Below the pieces are notes generated by a model that saw only the letters and a list, made by a program, of their open reading frames with translations, was not told where the DNA came from and ran no database searches. From contig JAJXWS010000021.1 in assembly GCA_021781495.1 (NCBI GenBank), forward strand, positions 1-44,493: DNA of 44,493 nucleotides. The letters run 5' to 3'. Within the stretch, counting starts at the first letter, position 1; each line of letters begins with the position of its first letter. Both the position numbers and the translations under genes were made by a program. Shown here piece after piece: positions 1 to 6,748 of the stretch. The stretch comes from Acidobacteriota bacterium. Lineage in GTDB: Bacteria; Acidobacteriota; Terriglobia; Terriglobales; Acidobacteriaceae.

Positions 1-1083
1 CTGGTTTCGTTCTGGGCGCTGGTGGCGGCGCTGCTGGCACTGCGGGCGGCGGGGTCTGTGCTGGGCTGGGGCTTCCAGTTCCAGTCGCCGGTGTTTCTGG
101 CGATGATGGCCGGACTGCTGTTCTTTCTGGGTCTGTCGCTGGCGGGGATGTTTGAGATTGGGTTGACATTGACGAGCGCCGGCGGCTCGCTGGCGGCCCG
201 GCAGGGCCATGCAGGCAGCTTCTTTACGGGCGTGCTGGCGGTGGTGGTGGCCACTCCGTGCACGGCTCCGCTGATGGGGCCGGCGATTGGCTACGCGCTG
301 GCGCAGCCGGCGGCCGTCACGTTTGTGGTGTTTACCGCGCTGGCGCTGGGGCTGGCCGCGCCGTATGTGGCGCTGACCATGCAGCCCGCCTGGACGCGCT
401 GGCTGCCGAAGCCGGGCGCGTGGATGGAAGTGCTGAAGCAGGCGGTGAGCGTGCCGATATTTGCCACGGTTATCTGGCTGGCGTGGGTGCTGGCCAATAC
501 CTATGGTTCGGCGCTGCTGGCGGCGCTGCTGGCGGGCTTCCTGTTGCTGGCGATTGCTGGGTGGTTCCTGGGCCGGTGGCCTGCGAAGCGCTGGGCGACG
601 GCGGTGGCGGCCGGCATCATCGCGGTGGTGATCGCGGGCAATGCGGCGGCTCCCGGAAAGCTGGCGACAACCGCGCAGGCGGGCGCTGCGGTGGCGTCCG
701 AGGGCTGGCAGCCGTGGTCGGCGGAGGCGGTGAGCCGCGAACTGGCTGCCGGGCATCCGGTGTTTGTGGACTTTACGGCGAAGTGGTGCCTGAGCTGCCA
801 GGTGAATGAGCGGGTGGTGCTGGATCAGCCCGAGGTGCAGAAGGCGCTCGCCGAGGCTCACGTGACTCTGCTGAAAGCGGACTGGACTGCGCGCGATGCC
901 ACCATTGAGCACGCGCTGGCCGGGCTGGGCCGCAGCGGCGTGCCGACGTATGTGCTGTATGCACCGGGCGATGCGGCTCCACGGGTGCTGCCGGAGGTGC
1001 TCACGACGTCCATCGTGACCGATGCCCTGGCCGCGCTGCCGCAGAAGGCGGGCCCACTGGTCAGCTCATCTGCGAAGCAGTGA
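1..1083 (+). CDS. Thiol:disulfide interchange protein DsbD-like, C-terminal part (5' end outside window)
   Basis: The reading frame is open from the first base and ends at TGA 1081-1083, so the N-terminus lies upstream of the window. About 360 codons are visible. The first part is a run of hydrophobic helices with the motif ATPCTAPLMG (about codons 82-91), typical of the CcdA/DsbD membrane domain, whose cysteine relays electrons across the inner membrane. The last part is a thioredoxin-like domain with the redox pair C-L-S-C at codons 263 and 266 counted from base 1. DsbD-family proteins carry reducing power from cytoplasmic thioredoxin to periplasmic proteins. An N-terminal DsbD-alpha domain, if present, cannot be seen. 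A terminator-like hairpin follows at 1115. The family call is secure; the exact periplasmic partner is unknown. Confidence 0.9.
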   Translation: MVSFWALVAALLALRAAGSVLGWGFQFQSPVFLAMMAGLLFFLGLSLAGMFEIGLTLTSAGGSLAARQGHAGSFFTGVLAVVVATPCTAPLMGPAIGYALAQPAAVTFVVFTALALGLAAPYVALTMQPAWTRWLPKPGAWMEVLKQAVSVPIFATVIWLAWVLANTYGSALLAALLAGFLLLAIAGWFLGRWPAKRWATAVAAGIIAVVIAGNAAAPGKLATTAQAGAAVASEGWQPWSAEAVSRELAAGHPVFVDFTAKWCLSCQVNERVVLDQPEVQKALAEAHVTLLKADWTARDATIEHALAGLGRSGVPTYVLYAPGDAAPRVLPEVLTTSIVTDALAALPQKAGPLVSSSAKQ

Positions 1084-1114
1084 TTGCAGGCATTTCTCCG
1101 ATAAAAGCGAAGAT

Positions 1115-1140
1115 GAGGCGAACCGAGCCTCGTAATTTTT
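1115..1140 (+). terminator. Rho-independent terminator-like hairpin after the DsbD-like gene
   Basis: GAGGC (1115-1119) pairs with GCCTC (1127-1131) around a 7-base loop and is followed by a T run at 1136-1140. It lies 32 bases after the stop codon. The stem is short, so confidence is moderate. Confidence 0.5.
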
Positions 1141-1172
1141 CGCACGATTTTCTGTGGAAAACAAAATTTTCA

Positions 1173-1198
1173 GGGGGGGGTGGGGGGGGGTACCCCCC
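1173..1198. repeat. G8-T-G9 tract ending in a GGGGGGTACCCCCC palindrome
   Basis: Eight G (1173-1180), one T, nine G (1182-1190), TA and six C (1193-1198) are read directly. The last part is a perfect 14-base palindrome (1185-1198). Such tracts can form G-quadruplex or hairpin structures and are prone to slippage. No gene start lies close enough to call it a phase-variation switch. Confidence 0.85.
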
Positions 1199-1517
1199 TC
1201 TCTCTGGCTGCCAGCCTTACGCCCAGGGCTAATGGCTCTGGTTCGGCATACTTCAAGGGTAGTCGAATGGCGGGAAATACTTCGCACATGGCGACGAGGG
1301 AATTTTCGCTTTGTTTTCAGCGTGTTAGAGAGTGGCCGGGGATTTGGGGTGTTGACATGGGGTGTTTCCCGTGGGGTTGGCGCCTCTTTTCTTTTGCGAC
1401 GCGGGACGTAGGGGCAGAAGCCCTACCCTTCGGGATTGCAGTCGTGCTTTGTGATCAGGCGGTCCCGGGTCCCGGAAGCGAGATATGGGGTATTCGGGGA
1501 ACGATCTTTTGTGGATT

Positions 1518-1556
1518 CCCACCCTGTCGTTCGCTGACGCAAACGACAAGGGTGGG
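1518..1556. repeat. REP-like imperfect palindrome
   Basis: The left arm 1518-1531 (CCCACCCTGTCGTT) and right arm 1542-1556 (AACGACAAGGGTGGG) are reverse complements apart from one bulged base, around a 10-base loop. It resembles extragenic palindromes I associate with Acidobacteriaceae genomes, though only one copy is visible here. It lies in the spacer between convergent genes. Confidence 0.7.
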
Positions 1557-1634
1557 GCAACCCTGAACGGGTGGGCCGGCTGCCGGAATGGATCGAGCCA
1601 GAGCATGCCTGGGCTCGGCGTTGCGCCGATGAGC

Positions 1635-1877
1635 TTACACGCGGCGCGTTTTGTGCACTGCGGCCCAGAGCAGCGAGGCTGCGCTCGCAAAGAGGGTTGC
1701 TTCCGTCACTCCGCGAAAGGGCGTCAGTGTCGCCCAGATGATGACGAAGACAACCAAGGCCCAGGCGATGGTGTGCTCACGGTTCGCATAACTCTCGCTG
1801 AGTGCCCTGTAAAACTCGCGTCTCCGTATCTCCCGAGCTTCCATCACTCTTGGGTCAAGATGTTGCAGATTCACCAT
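1635..1877 (-). CDS. Small membrane protein of unknown function (80 aa)
   Basis: The predicted protein starts MVNLQHLDPR, continues with a charged segment (about residues 12-34) and ends with two hydrophobic helices (about 37-52 and 56-72) and a basic tail, HKTRRV. The ATG at 1875-1877 is preferred because GGAGG-type sequences lie just upstream. A GTG at the next codon fits the nearer GGAGG equally well, and a TTG 57 bases further upstream is possible but lacks a binding site. It converges with the DsbD-like gene across a repeat-rich spacer. I do not recognise a family. A short membrane protein with a soluble N-terminal helix is all that can be said. Confidence 0.6.
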   Translation of the reverse strand: MVNLQHLDPRVMEAREIRRREFYRALSESYANREHTIAWALVVFVIIWATLTPFRGVTEATLFASAASLLWAAVHKTRRV

Positions 1878-2135
1878 AACCTCCACGATCCTCCAATGTG
1901 TTTGCTGGCCTTTTGACAGAAGATCAGCTGACAACCACTGTGAGCGAGGATGTGGTTTGCGCTCAATCCGTCCTTCAGGGGATAGCTATGGCGAGAATGT
2001 AATTAAGAGAAGCTAATGTATAAGTCGAGTTAGCTGGAGTTATTGGATTGCCGGCTGTTTTGCACAGGGGGGGCAGCAAAAGCGCGGCAGAGCTGCGGGA
2101 GGTTCCTGCCAGCGATGGAGAAGCAGCGGCCGGAC

Positions 2136-3491
2136 TCAGGAATTGGCTTTACGTTTTGAGGCGCGGATGCGGCGGATCTCTTCCATGCGCTGTGCGAGTT
2201 GTTTTTCGCGGCCTTCGGTGGTGGGCTGGTAGTAGGTTCGGCCGCGCAGCGAGTCGGGCAGGCAGTCCATGTCGGCGACGCGGCCTTCCTCGTCGTGGGC
2301 GTAGCGGTAGCCTTTGCCGTAATCGAGCTCCTGCATCAGGCGGGTGGGCGCGTTGCGCAGGTGGAGCGGCACGGGCTCCTGGCGGGTCTGCTCCACATCC
2401 TGCAGGGCGGCACCGTAGGCGGTGTAGACGGCGTTGGACTTGGGCGCGAGGGCGAGGTAAACGACCGCTTCCGCGAGGGCGAGATCGCCTTCGGGTGAGC
2501 CGAGGAACTCCATGGTCTGCCTGGCGGAGAGGCACAGGTTGAGGGCCTCGGGGGCGGCCAGGCCGATGTCTTCCACGGCCATGCGGACGACGCGGCGGGC
2601 GAGGTAGAACGGGTCTTCTCCGGCGGCGAACATGCGGGCCAGCCAGTAGAGCGCGGCGTCGGGGTCAGAGTTGCGCACGCTTTTGTGCAGCGCGGAGATG
2701 AGGTTGTAGTGCTCCTCGCCGGACTTGTCATAGACGAGGACGCGCTGCTGGACGGCTTCCGCGGCTTTGCTTTTGGAGATGTGTTTGTCGCTGTCGAGAG
2801 CGAGCTGGGCGGCGACTTCGAGGGTGTTGAAGGCGCTGCGGCAGTCGCCGCTGGAGTAGTCGGCTATGAGCTGGAGCGCCTCGTCGTCCGCGGTGAGCTG
2901 CGAGGCGCCAAGGCCGCGTTCGGCGTCCTGGAGCGCGCGGCGCAGCAGGGCGACGATGCGCTCTTCGCTGAGCGGCTTTAGGACATAGACGCGGCAGCGG
3001 GAGAGCAGCGCGGAGATGATCTCGAAGGAGGGATTCTCTGTGGTGGCGCCGATGAGGCGAATGGTGCCGCGCTCGACGTAGGGGAGAAAGGCATCCTGCT
3101 GGGCCTTGTTGAAGCGGTGAATCTCGTCGACGAAGAGGATGGTGCGGGCGTGCATCTCGGCGGCGCGCTCGGCGGCGGCCATCACCAGCTTGATCTCCTT
3201 GATGCCGCTGAGGACGGCGGAGAACTCGACGAAGTTGGCGTGGGTGGTTTCCGCGATGATCTTGGCAAGGGTGGTTTTGCCCACGCCGGGCGGGCCCCAG
3301 AAGATCATGGAGCTGGGGTCGTCGCGGTCGATCTGCACGCGCAGGGGCTTGCCGGGGCCGAGGAGATGCTCCTGCCCGCTGTACTCGTCGAGGGTATGGG
3401 GGCGCATGCGCTCGGCGAGCGGAGCCCCGGCGCGCGGCGGGTTTCTTTGCGCGTCGAGTGGGCCGGGCGGGGTAGCGTCAAAGAGGCTCAT
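2136..3491 (-). CDS. rarA: Replication-associated recombination protein A (RarA/MgsA-type AAA+ ATPase)
   Basis: This 451-residue AAA+ ATPase of the RarA/MgsA/WRNIP1 family acts at stalled replication forks and is related to clamp-loader subunits. Visible motifs are Walker A GPPGVGKT (residues 66-73), Walker B with VDEIHRF (121-127), sensor-1 GATTEN (149-154) and an arginine-finger region SRCR (164-167). The C-terminal half carries the family tetramerisation region, including YARRVVRMAVEDIG-like sequence. Length is normal for the family. The start codon overlaps the end of the upstream methyltransferase gene by four bases (ATGA), suggesting translational coupling. The identification is secure. 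Confidence 0.95.
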   Translation of the reverse strand: MSLFDATPPGPLDAQRNPPRAGAPLAERMRPHTLDEYSGQEHLLGPGKPLRVQIDRDDPSSMIFWGPPGVGKTTLAKIIAETTHANFVEFSAVLSGIKEIKLVMAAAERAAEMHARTILFVDEIHRFNKAQQDAFLPYVERGTIRLIGATTENPSFEIISALLSRCRVYVLKPLSEERIVALLRRALQDAERGLGASQLTADDEALQLIADYSSGDCRSAFNTLEVAAQLALDSDKHISKSKAAEAVQQRVLVYDKSGEEHYNLISALHKSVRNSDPDAALYWLARMFAAGEDPFYLARRVVRMAVEDIGLAAPEALNLCLSARQTMEFLGSPEGDLALAEAVVYLALAPKSNAVYTAYGAALQDVEQTRQEPVPLHLRNAPTRLMQELDYGKGYRYAHDEEGRVADMDCLPDSLRGRTYYQPTTEGREKQLAQRMEEIRRIRASKRKANS

Positions 3492-4291
3492 GGCTTGCCA
3501 CCGCGCTGGCGCGAGGCCTCATAGAGCAGGATGCTGGTGGCGACGGCGGCGTTGAGGCTTTCCACGGGGCCGGGGCAGGGGATGGTGATGGCGGCGCTGG
3601 CCTGCCGTGCAAGCTCGGGGGCGAGGCCGTTGCCTTCGTTGCCGATGAGCAGGGCGACGGGAGCGGCGAGGTCGGCCTCCGGTGCGGGCGCGGCGCCGTG
3701 CGGAATGGTGGCGAAGGTCTGGAGGCCGGCGGCGTGAAGGCGGGCGAGGCAATCTGCCGGCTCGGCGTGCAGCAGCGGAAGGCGGAAGACGCTGCCGGCG
3801 GAGGCGCGGACGGCCTTGGGGTTCCACGGGCTGACGGTGCCGGGCAGAGCGACGATGCCGGTGGCGGCGAAGGCCTCTGCCGAGCGCAGAATGGTGCCGA
3901 TGTTGCCGGGGTCCTGCAGTCCGGCGAGGACGAGGATGAGCGGAGCGGTGGAAGCGGCGGGCTGAAGGATGTCGTGCCACGTCCAGCGGGGCGGCTGCAC
4001 GAGCGCGGCGATGGGTTGGGGCGCTTCCGTGGCGAGGGCGGAGAGCAGCAGATCGCTGGACAGGATGAGGACTTCGACCTGCGGCGACAGGGCGAGGCCG
4101 TCGAGCAGATGCTGCGCGCTTTCGGCGACGAAGACGGTGCGAAGGGCAAGGCCGGCGCGCAGAGCTTCCGCAAGCAGGTTGGGGCCTTCAATCGCGGCAA
4201 GGCCCTGCGCACCGCGGCCCGGCTGTGCGAAGGCGCGCCGCAGCTCCTTGAGGCGGCTGTTCTGCTTACTCTGTACAATGCGAAGAGGCAT
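3488..4291 (-). CDS. TrmH/SpoU-family RNA 2'-O-methyltransferase (RlmB-like)
   Basis: This 267-residue SPOUT methyltransferase should use S-adenosylmethionine to methylate a ribose 2'-OH in rRNA or tRNA. Family motif 1 is N-x-G-x-x-x-R at residues 130-136 within LQDPGNIGTILRSAEAF, motif 2 is IGNEGNGL (216-223), and motif 3 is IPCPGPVESLNAAVA (237-251). The N-terminal about 90 residues form the substrate-binding domain (IVQSKQNSRLKEL). The ATG at 4289-4291 is chosen because family homology starts there; an in-frame start 84 bases upstream would add an unrelated tail. It is cotranscribed with rarA through a four-base overlap. Which RNA it modifies cannot be read from sequence. Confidence 0.9.
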   Translation of the reverse strand: MPLRIVQSKQNSRLKELRRAFAQPGRGAQGLAAIEGPNLLAEALRAGLALRTVFVAESAQHLLDGLALSPQVEVLILSSDLLLSALATEAPQPIAALVQPPRWTWHDILQPAASTAPLILVLAGLQDPGNIGTILRSAEAFAATGIVALPGTVSPWNPKAVRASAGSVFRLPLLHAEPADCLARLHAAGLQTFATIPHGAAPAPEADLAAPVALLIGNEGNGLAPELARQASAAITIPCPGPVESLNAAVATSILLYEASRQRGGKP

Positions 4292-4442
4292 CCGTGCGAG
4301 TCGTCTGAAGCTCTTAGCCGATTCTATGCTCTTTTGGCGATTTGCGAGCCACGGGCGGTTGGGTGGAACTTGCACCGCTGCTGGTGCTGTGATAGCTTCC
4401 GTCTTTGTGGCGTCTGCAATTCGGGAACCGAGGTAGACCTTC

Positions 4443-5087
4443 TTGTCCGCGGAAATCTTGCGTGTCCATCCCGATGAACCCCAGCCGGACCGGATCGATT
4501 ATGTAGTCTCCTGTCTGCGCAAAGGGGATGTGGTTGCCTTACCCACGGACACCTTCTACGGCCTGGCCGTGGACCCGGTCAATCTGCATGCCGTGGAGCG
4601 GATCTACCAGATCAAGACGCGGCAGAAGCACAAGCCGCTGTCGCTGCTGATCGCGTCTGTCTCGCAGGCCTATGAGCTGGCGCGTGACACGGATCCGATG
4701 CTGGACCGGCTGGCGGACAAGTTCTGGCCGGGACCTCTGACGATTATTGTGCGCGCGGGCACCAAGCTGCCGCTGCGCTCCACGGCGAATACGGGGAACG
4801 TGGCGCTGCGCGTGCCGGATGCGGCGATTCCGCGGGCGGTGGTGGAGAAGCTTGGCCTGCCGATAACGGCGACCTCGGCCAATCTGCAGGGTGCTTCGGA
4901 GTGTACGCACGCTGCCTGCGTGCGCGACCAGATTGGCGACCGCATTCCGCTGATTATCGATGGCGGACCGACCGGGCGCGCGATGCCGACCACGATTGTG
5001 GACCTTTCCCTGGGGCCGGGGCGCTGGGAGATTCTGCGCGAAGGCGCGATTCCGACGCACGAAGTGGTGATGGTACTGCAGCGTTAA
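4443..5087 (+). CDS. L-threonylcarbamoyladenylate synthase (TsaC/YrdC/Sua5 family)
   Basis: This 214-residue enzyme makes threonylcarbamoyl-AMP from threonine, bicarbonate and ATP, the first step of t6A formation at position 37 of ANN-decoding tRNAs. The YrdC fold shows PTDTFYGL (34-41), KTRQKHKPLSLL (58-69), WPGPLT (95-100), ALRVP (121-125) and the TSAN motif (144-147). It lacks the extra C-terminal domain of true Sua5, so it is the short TsaC/YrdC type. The start appears to be TTG at 4443 with a weak GAGG-like site (AGGTAG) about ten bases upstream. It diverges from the methyltransferase gene across a 151-base gap. Its stop codon forms part of a possible -10 element for the next gene. Confidence 0.93.
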   Translation: MSAEILRVHPDEPQPDRIDYVVSCLRKGDVVALPTDTFYGLAVDPVNLHAVERIYQIKTRQKHKPLSLLIASVSQAYELARDTDPMLDRLADKFWPGPLTIIVRAGTKLPLRSTANTGNVALRVPDAAIPRAVVEKLGLPITATSANLQGASECTHAACVRDQIGDRIPLIIDGGPTGRAMPTTIVDLSLGPGRWEILREGAIPTHEVVMVLQR

Positions 5088-5090
5088 GAT
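5085..5090 (+). promoter_or_regulatory. -10-like hexamer TAAGAT, 6 bases before the DUF218 gene start
   Basis: TAAGAT matches the -10 consensus at four of six positions and begins with the TAA stop of the preceding gene. The next ATG is six bases further on, leaving no room for a Shine-Dalgarno, which suggests a leaderless start. No good -35 is visible. Confidence 0.4.
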
Positions 5091-5096
5091 GACCGC

Positions 5097-5714
5097 ATGA
5101 GCAAGTGGGACATCGCGAAACAACACCGCTGGCTGGTGGGCGGAGCGTTCCTGCTTGTTCTGGTGCTGGCATTGGGTGGCGCGTGGTGCTGCTGGGTTTA
5201 TGCTCAGATTGAGCGCTACGCCAGCCGCGACGAGGCTGCGCCGGCGGATGCGATTGCGGTGTTTGGCGCGGCGGAGTACGACGGCAGGCCGTCACCGGTG
5301 TACCGGGCCCGGCTGGATCACGCGGAGGCCCTGTACAACCGCGGAATCGCACCGCTGATCATCACGCTGGGCGGCGACGGCGGCGATGCCTACTCCGAGG
5401 GCGGGGTGGGCCGCGAGTATCTGCGGGCGCAGGGCATACCGGACTCCGACATCATTGCCGAGACGCACAGCCGCAGCACGGCGGACTCCGCGCGGCGCGT
5501 GGCCGTGATTGCGCGGGCCAACGGATTTCACCGGCTGGTGGTGGTGAGCGACGGCACGCACCTGTTCCGCATTCACGCAATCTGCAAGGCGAACGGGCTG
5601 GAGGTGCTCCCCTCGCCACGGCAGCGCGTGCCCGTGGAGGGCACCACCTCGCAGTGGAACCCGGTGATCCACGAGATTCTGAGCTACACGGCCTGGCGGC
5701 TGCACCTGGAGTAG
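5097..5714 (+). CDS. DUF218 (YdcF/SanA-like) membrane-anchored protein
   Basis: The 205-residue protein has one N-terminal membrane helix (about residues 14-36) followed by a DUF218 domain (about 45-190). Recognisable family segments are DAIAVFGAAEYDGRPSPVY, the ITLGGDGGD loop, DIIAETHSRSTADSARR and VVVSDGTHLFRI. The domain should face the periplasm. SanA/ElyC relatives affect envelope integrity and peptidoglycan or polysaccharide assembly, but no enzymatic reaction is established for YdcF-type members. It lies nine bases after the TsaC-type gene and could be cotranscribed or start from its own promoter at 5085. Family assignment is firm, function is not. Confidence 0.85.
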   Translation: MSKWDIAKQHRWLVGGAFLLVLVLALGGAWCCWVYAQIERYASRDEAAPADAIAVFGAAEYDGRPSPVYRARLDHAEALYNRGIAPLIITLGGDGGDAYSEGGVGREYLRAQGIPDSDIIAETHSRSTADSARRVAVIARANGFHRLVVVSDGTHLFRIHAICKANGLEVLPSPRQRVPVEGTTSQWNPVIHEILSYTAWRLHLE

Positions 5715-5732
5715 CACGCAGCAGAGCGCGCC

Positions 5733-6623
5733 TCAGGGCAGGTTGGGCGCGGGCAGCAGGGCGAGCAGTGCGAGAGCGACAACCGCTGCGCTGACGGTGG
5801 AGAGGAAGTTGACGCCATCGTTGTTAAGCCAGCCGCGACGCTCCAGGGTGGCGCCGAGCAGACTGTCAAAGAAGAGGCCGAAGACGCCACCGATCCAACT
5901 GAAGGCAAACAGGAGCCAACCGCCGCGAAGGGCGAACGCCGCCGTTGCGGAGACAACGGCTGCGGCCAGCATGCCGAGCAGCGTTCCGCCCAGGCTGATG
6001 GCGCCGTCTGTGCCGGGATCCGCTGGGCGCAGGGTGGTGAGCATGCGGGGACGGGCGCTCATGAGCTGGCCCAGCTCGGAGGAGACGGTGTCCGCGGCGG
6101 CCTCGGCCAGCGCGGCAACGCCGCCGGTGAGCAGCAGGGCAGGGACGAGGGCTGCGCGCGGGTACCAGTGGGTGGATGAGAGCACGTCCTGCGTGAGCGC
6201 ATTGGATGCGATGGCGGCCATGCCGAGGTTGGCGGCGACCTGCGAGACGGCGCGGCCTGTGCGGTGCTCGGCGATGCCCATGCGCTCTTTGCGGGCGCGG
6301 CCGGCGCGCGTGGCGAGCGAGGTGAGCACCAGCATGGTCATTACGGGAACCAGCGCGGTTTGCCACGGCTGGTAGGGCAGGGTGGCGGTGGCGAACATGA
6401 GGCTGGCGTTGATGGCGGCGCCGGCGACGGCTGCGCCGGGTTTGGCTGAGCCGCTTTGCCAGGCGACGAGGCCGAGCACGACGCTGAGGCCAAGCGTCCA
6501 GATGGCGACGGGCGGGACTTGATCGAGCCACCAGCGGGATTCGAGGACGATGTCGGCTGCGACAAAGGGCAGCACGAGGAGCAGCACGAGCTTGGATTGC
6601 CAGAGAAGCTTGATCGGGGCCAC
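5733..6623 (-). CDS. DUF92 family integral membrane protein
   Basis: The 296-residue, mostly hydrophobic protein has about six to seven membrane helices. It carries the conserved DUF92 blocks ADTVSSELGQL, PGTDGAISLGGTLLG and FFDSLLGATLERRGWLNNDG, the last near the C-terminus. Plant members (VTE6-type) phosphorylate phytyl phosphate, and bacterial members are thought to act on polyprenyl or isoprenoid phosphates; that extension is inference. The start is GTG at 6621-6623. A TACGAT hexamer only five bases upstream suggests a leaderless transcript. It converges with the DUF218 gene with an 18-base gap and diverges from the GH31 gene. Confidence 0.85.
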   Translation of the reverse strand: MAPIKLLWQSKLVLLLVLPFVAADIVLESRWWLDQVPPVAIWTLGLSVVLGLVAWQSGSAKPGAAVAGAAINASLMFATATLPYQPWQTALVPVMTMLVLTSLATRAGRARKERMGIAEHRTGRAVSQVAANLGMAAIASNALTQDVLSSTHWYPRAALVPALLLTGGVAALAEAAADTVSSELGQLMSARPRMLTTLRPADPGTDGAISLGGTLLGMLAAAVVSATAAFALRGGWLLFAFSWIGGVFGLFFDSLLGATLERRGWLNNDGVNFLSTVSAAVVALALLALLPAPNLP

Positions 6624-6628
6624 GCTTC

Positions 6629-6634
6629 ATCGTA
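6629..6634 (-). promoter_or_regulatory. -10-like hexamer TACGAT, 5 bases before the DUF92 gene start
   Basis: Read on the minus strand, TACGAT precedes the GTG start by five bases. It has the TANNNT pattern (four of six consensus bases). No Shine-Dalgarno is possible in that gap. Confidence 0.35.
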
Positions 6635-6748
6635 ACGTCCCGGCGCGGGCGGGGGAAGGCGCGGCTGGCCATGGTCTACTGAATCGGTTTACACTCGGTT
6701 GGCGCGACGCACGAGGGGTGCGGCCGCAGACTTCCACTGGAGCCCAGG

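Larger units (their letters stand above)
1141..1634. other. Gene-free spacer with low-complexity and repeat sequence
   Basis: No convincing gene is visible in this stretch. Open frames here lack a ribosome binding site and have irregular composition. It holds a G-run palindrome at 1173-1198, a composition like that of intergenic repeats (for example a CCCTTCGGG dyad near 1427), and a long imperfect palindrome at 1518-1556. Both palindromes are listed separately. Confidence 0.6.

Noticed and set aside
1154..1566. Short plus-strand open frames in the spacer after the DsbD-like gene
   Set aside because: They run through the G tract and repeats, lack a ribosome binding site and show no domain.
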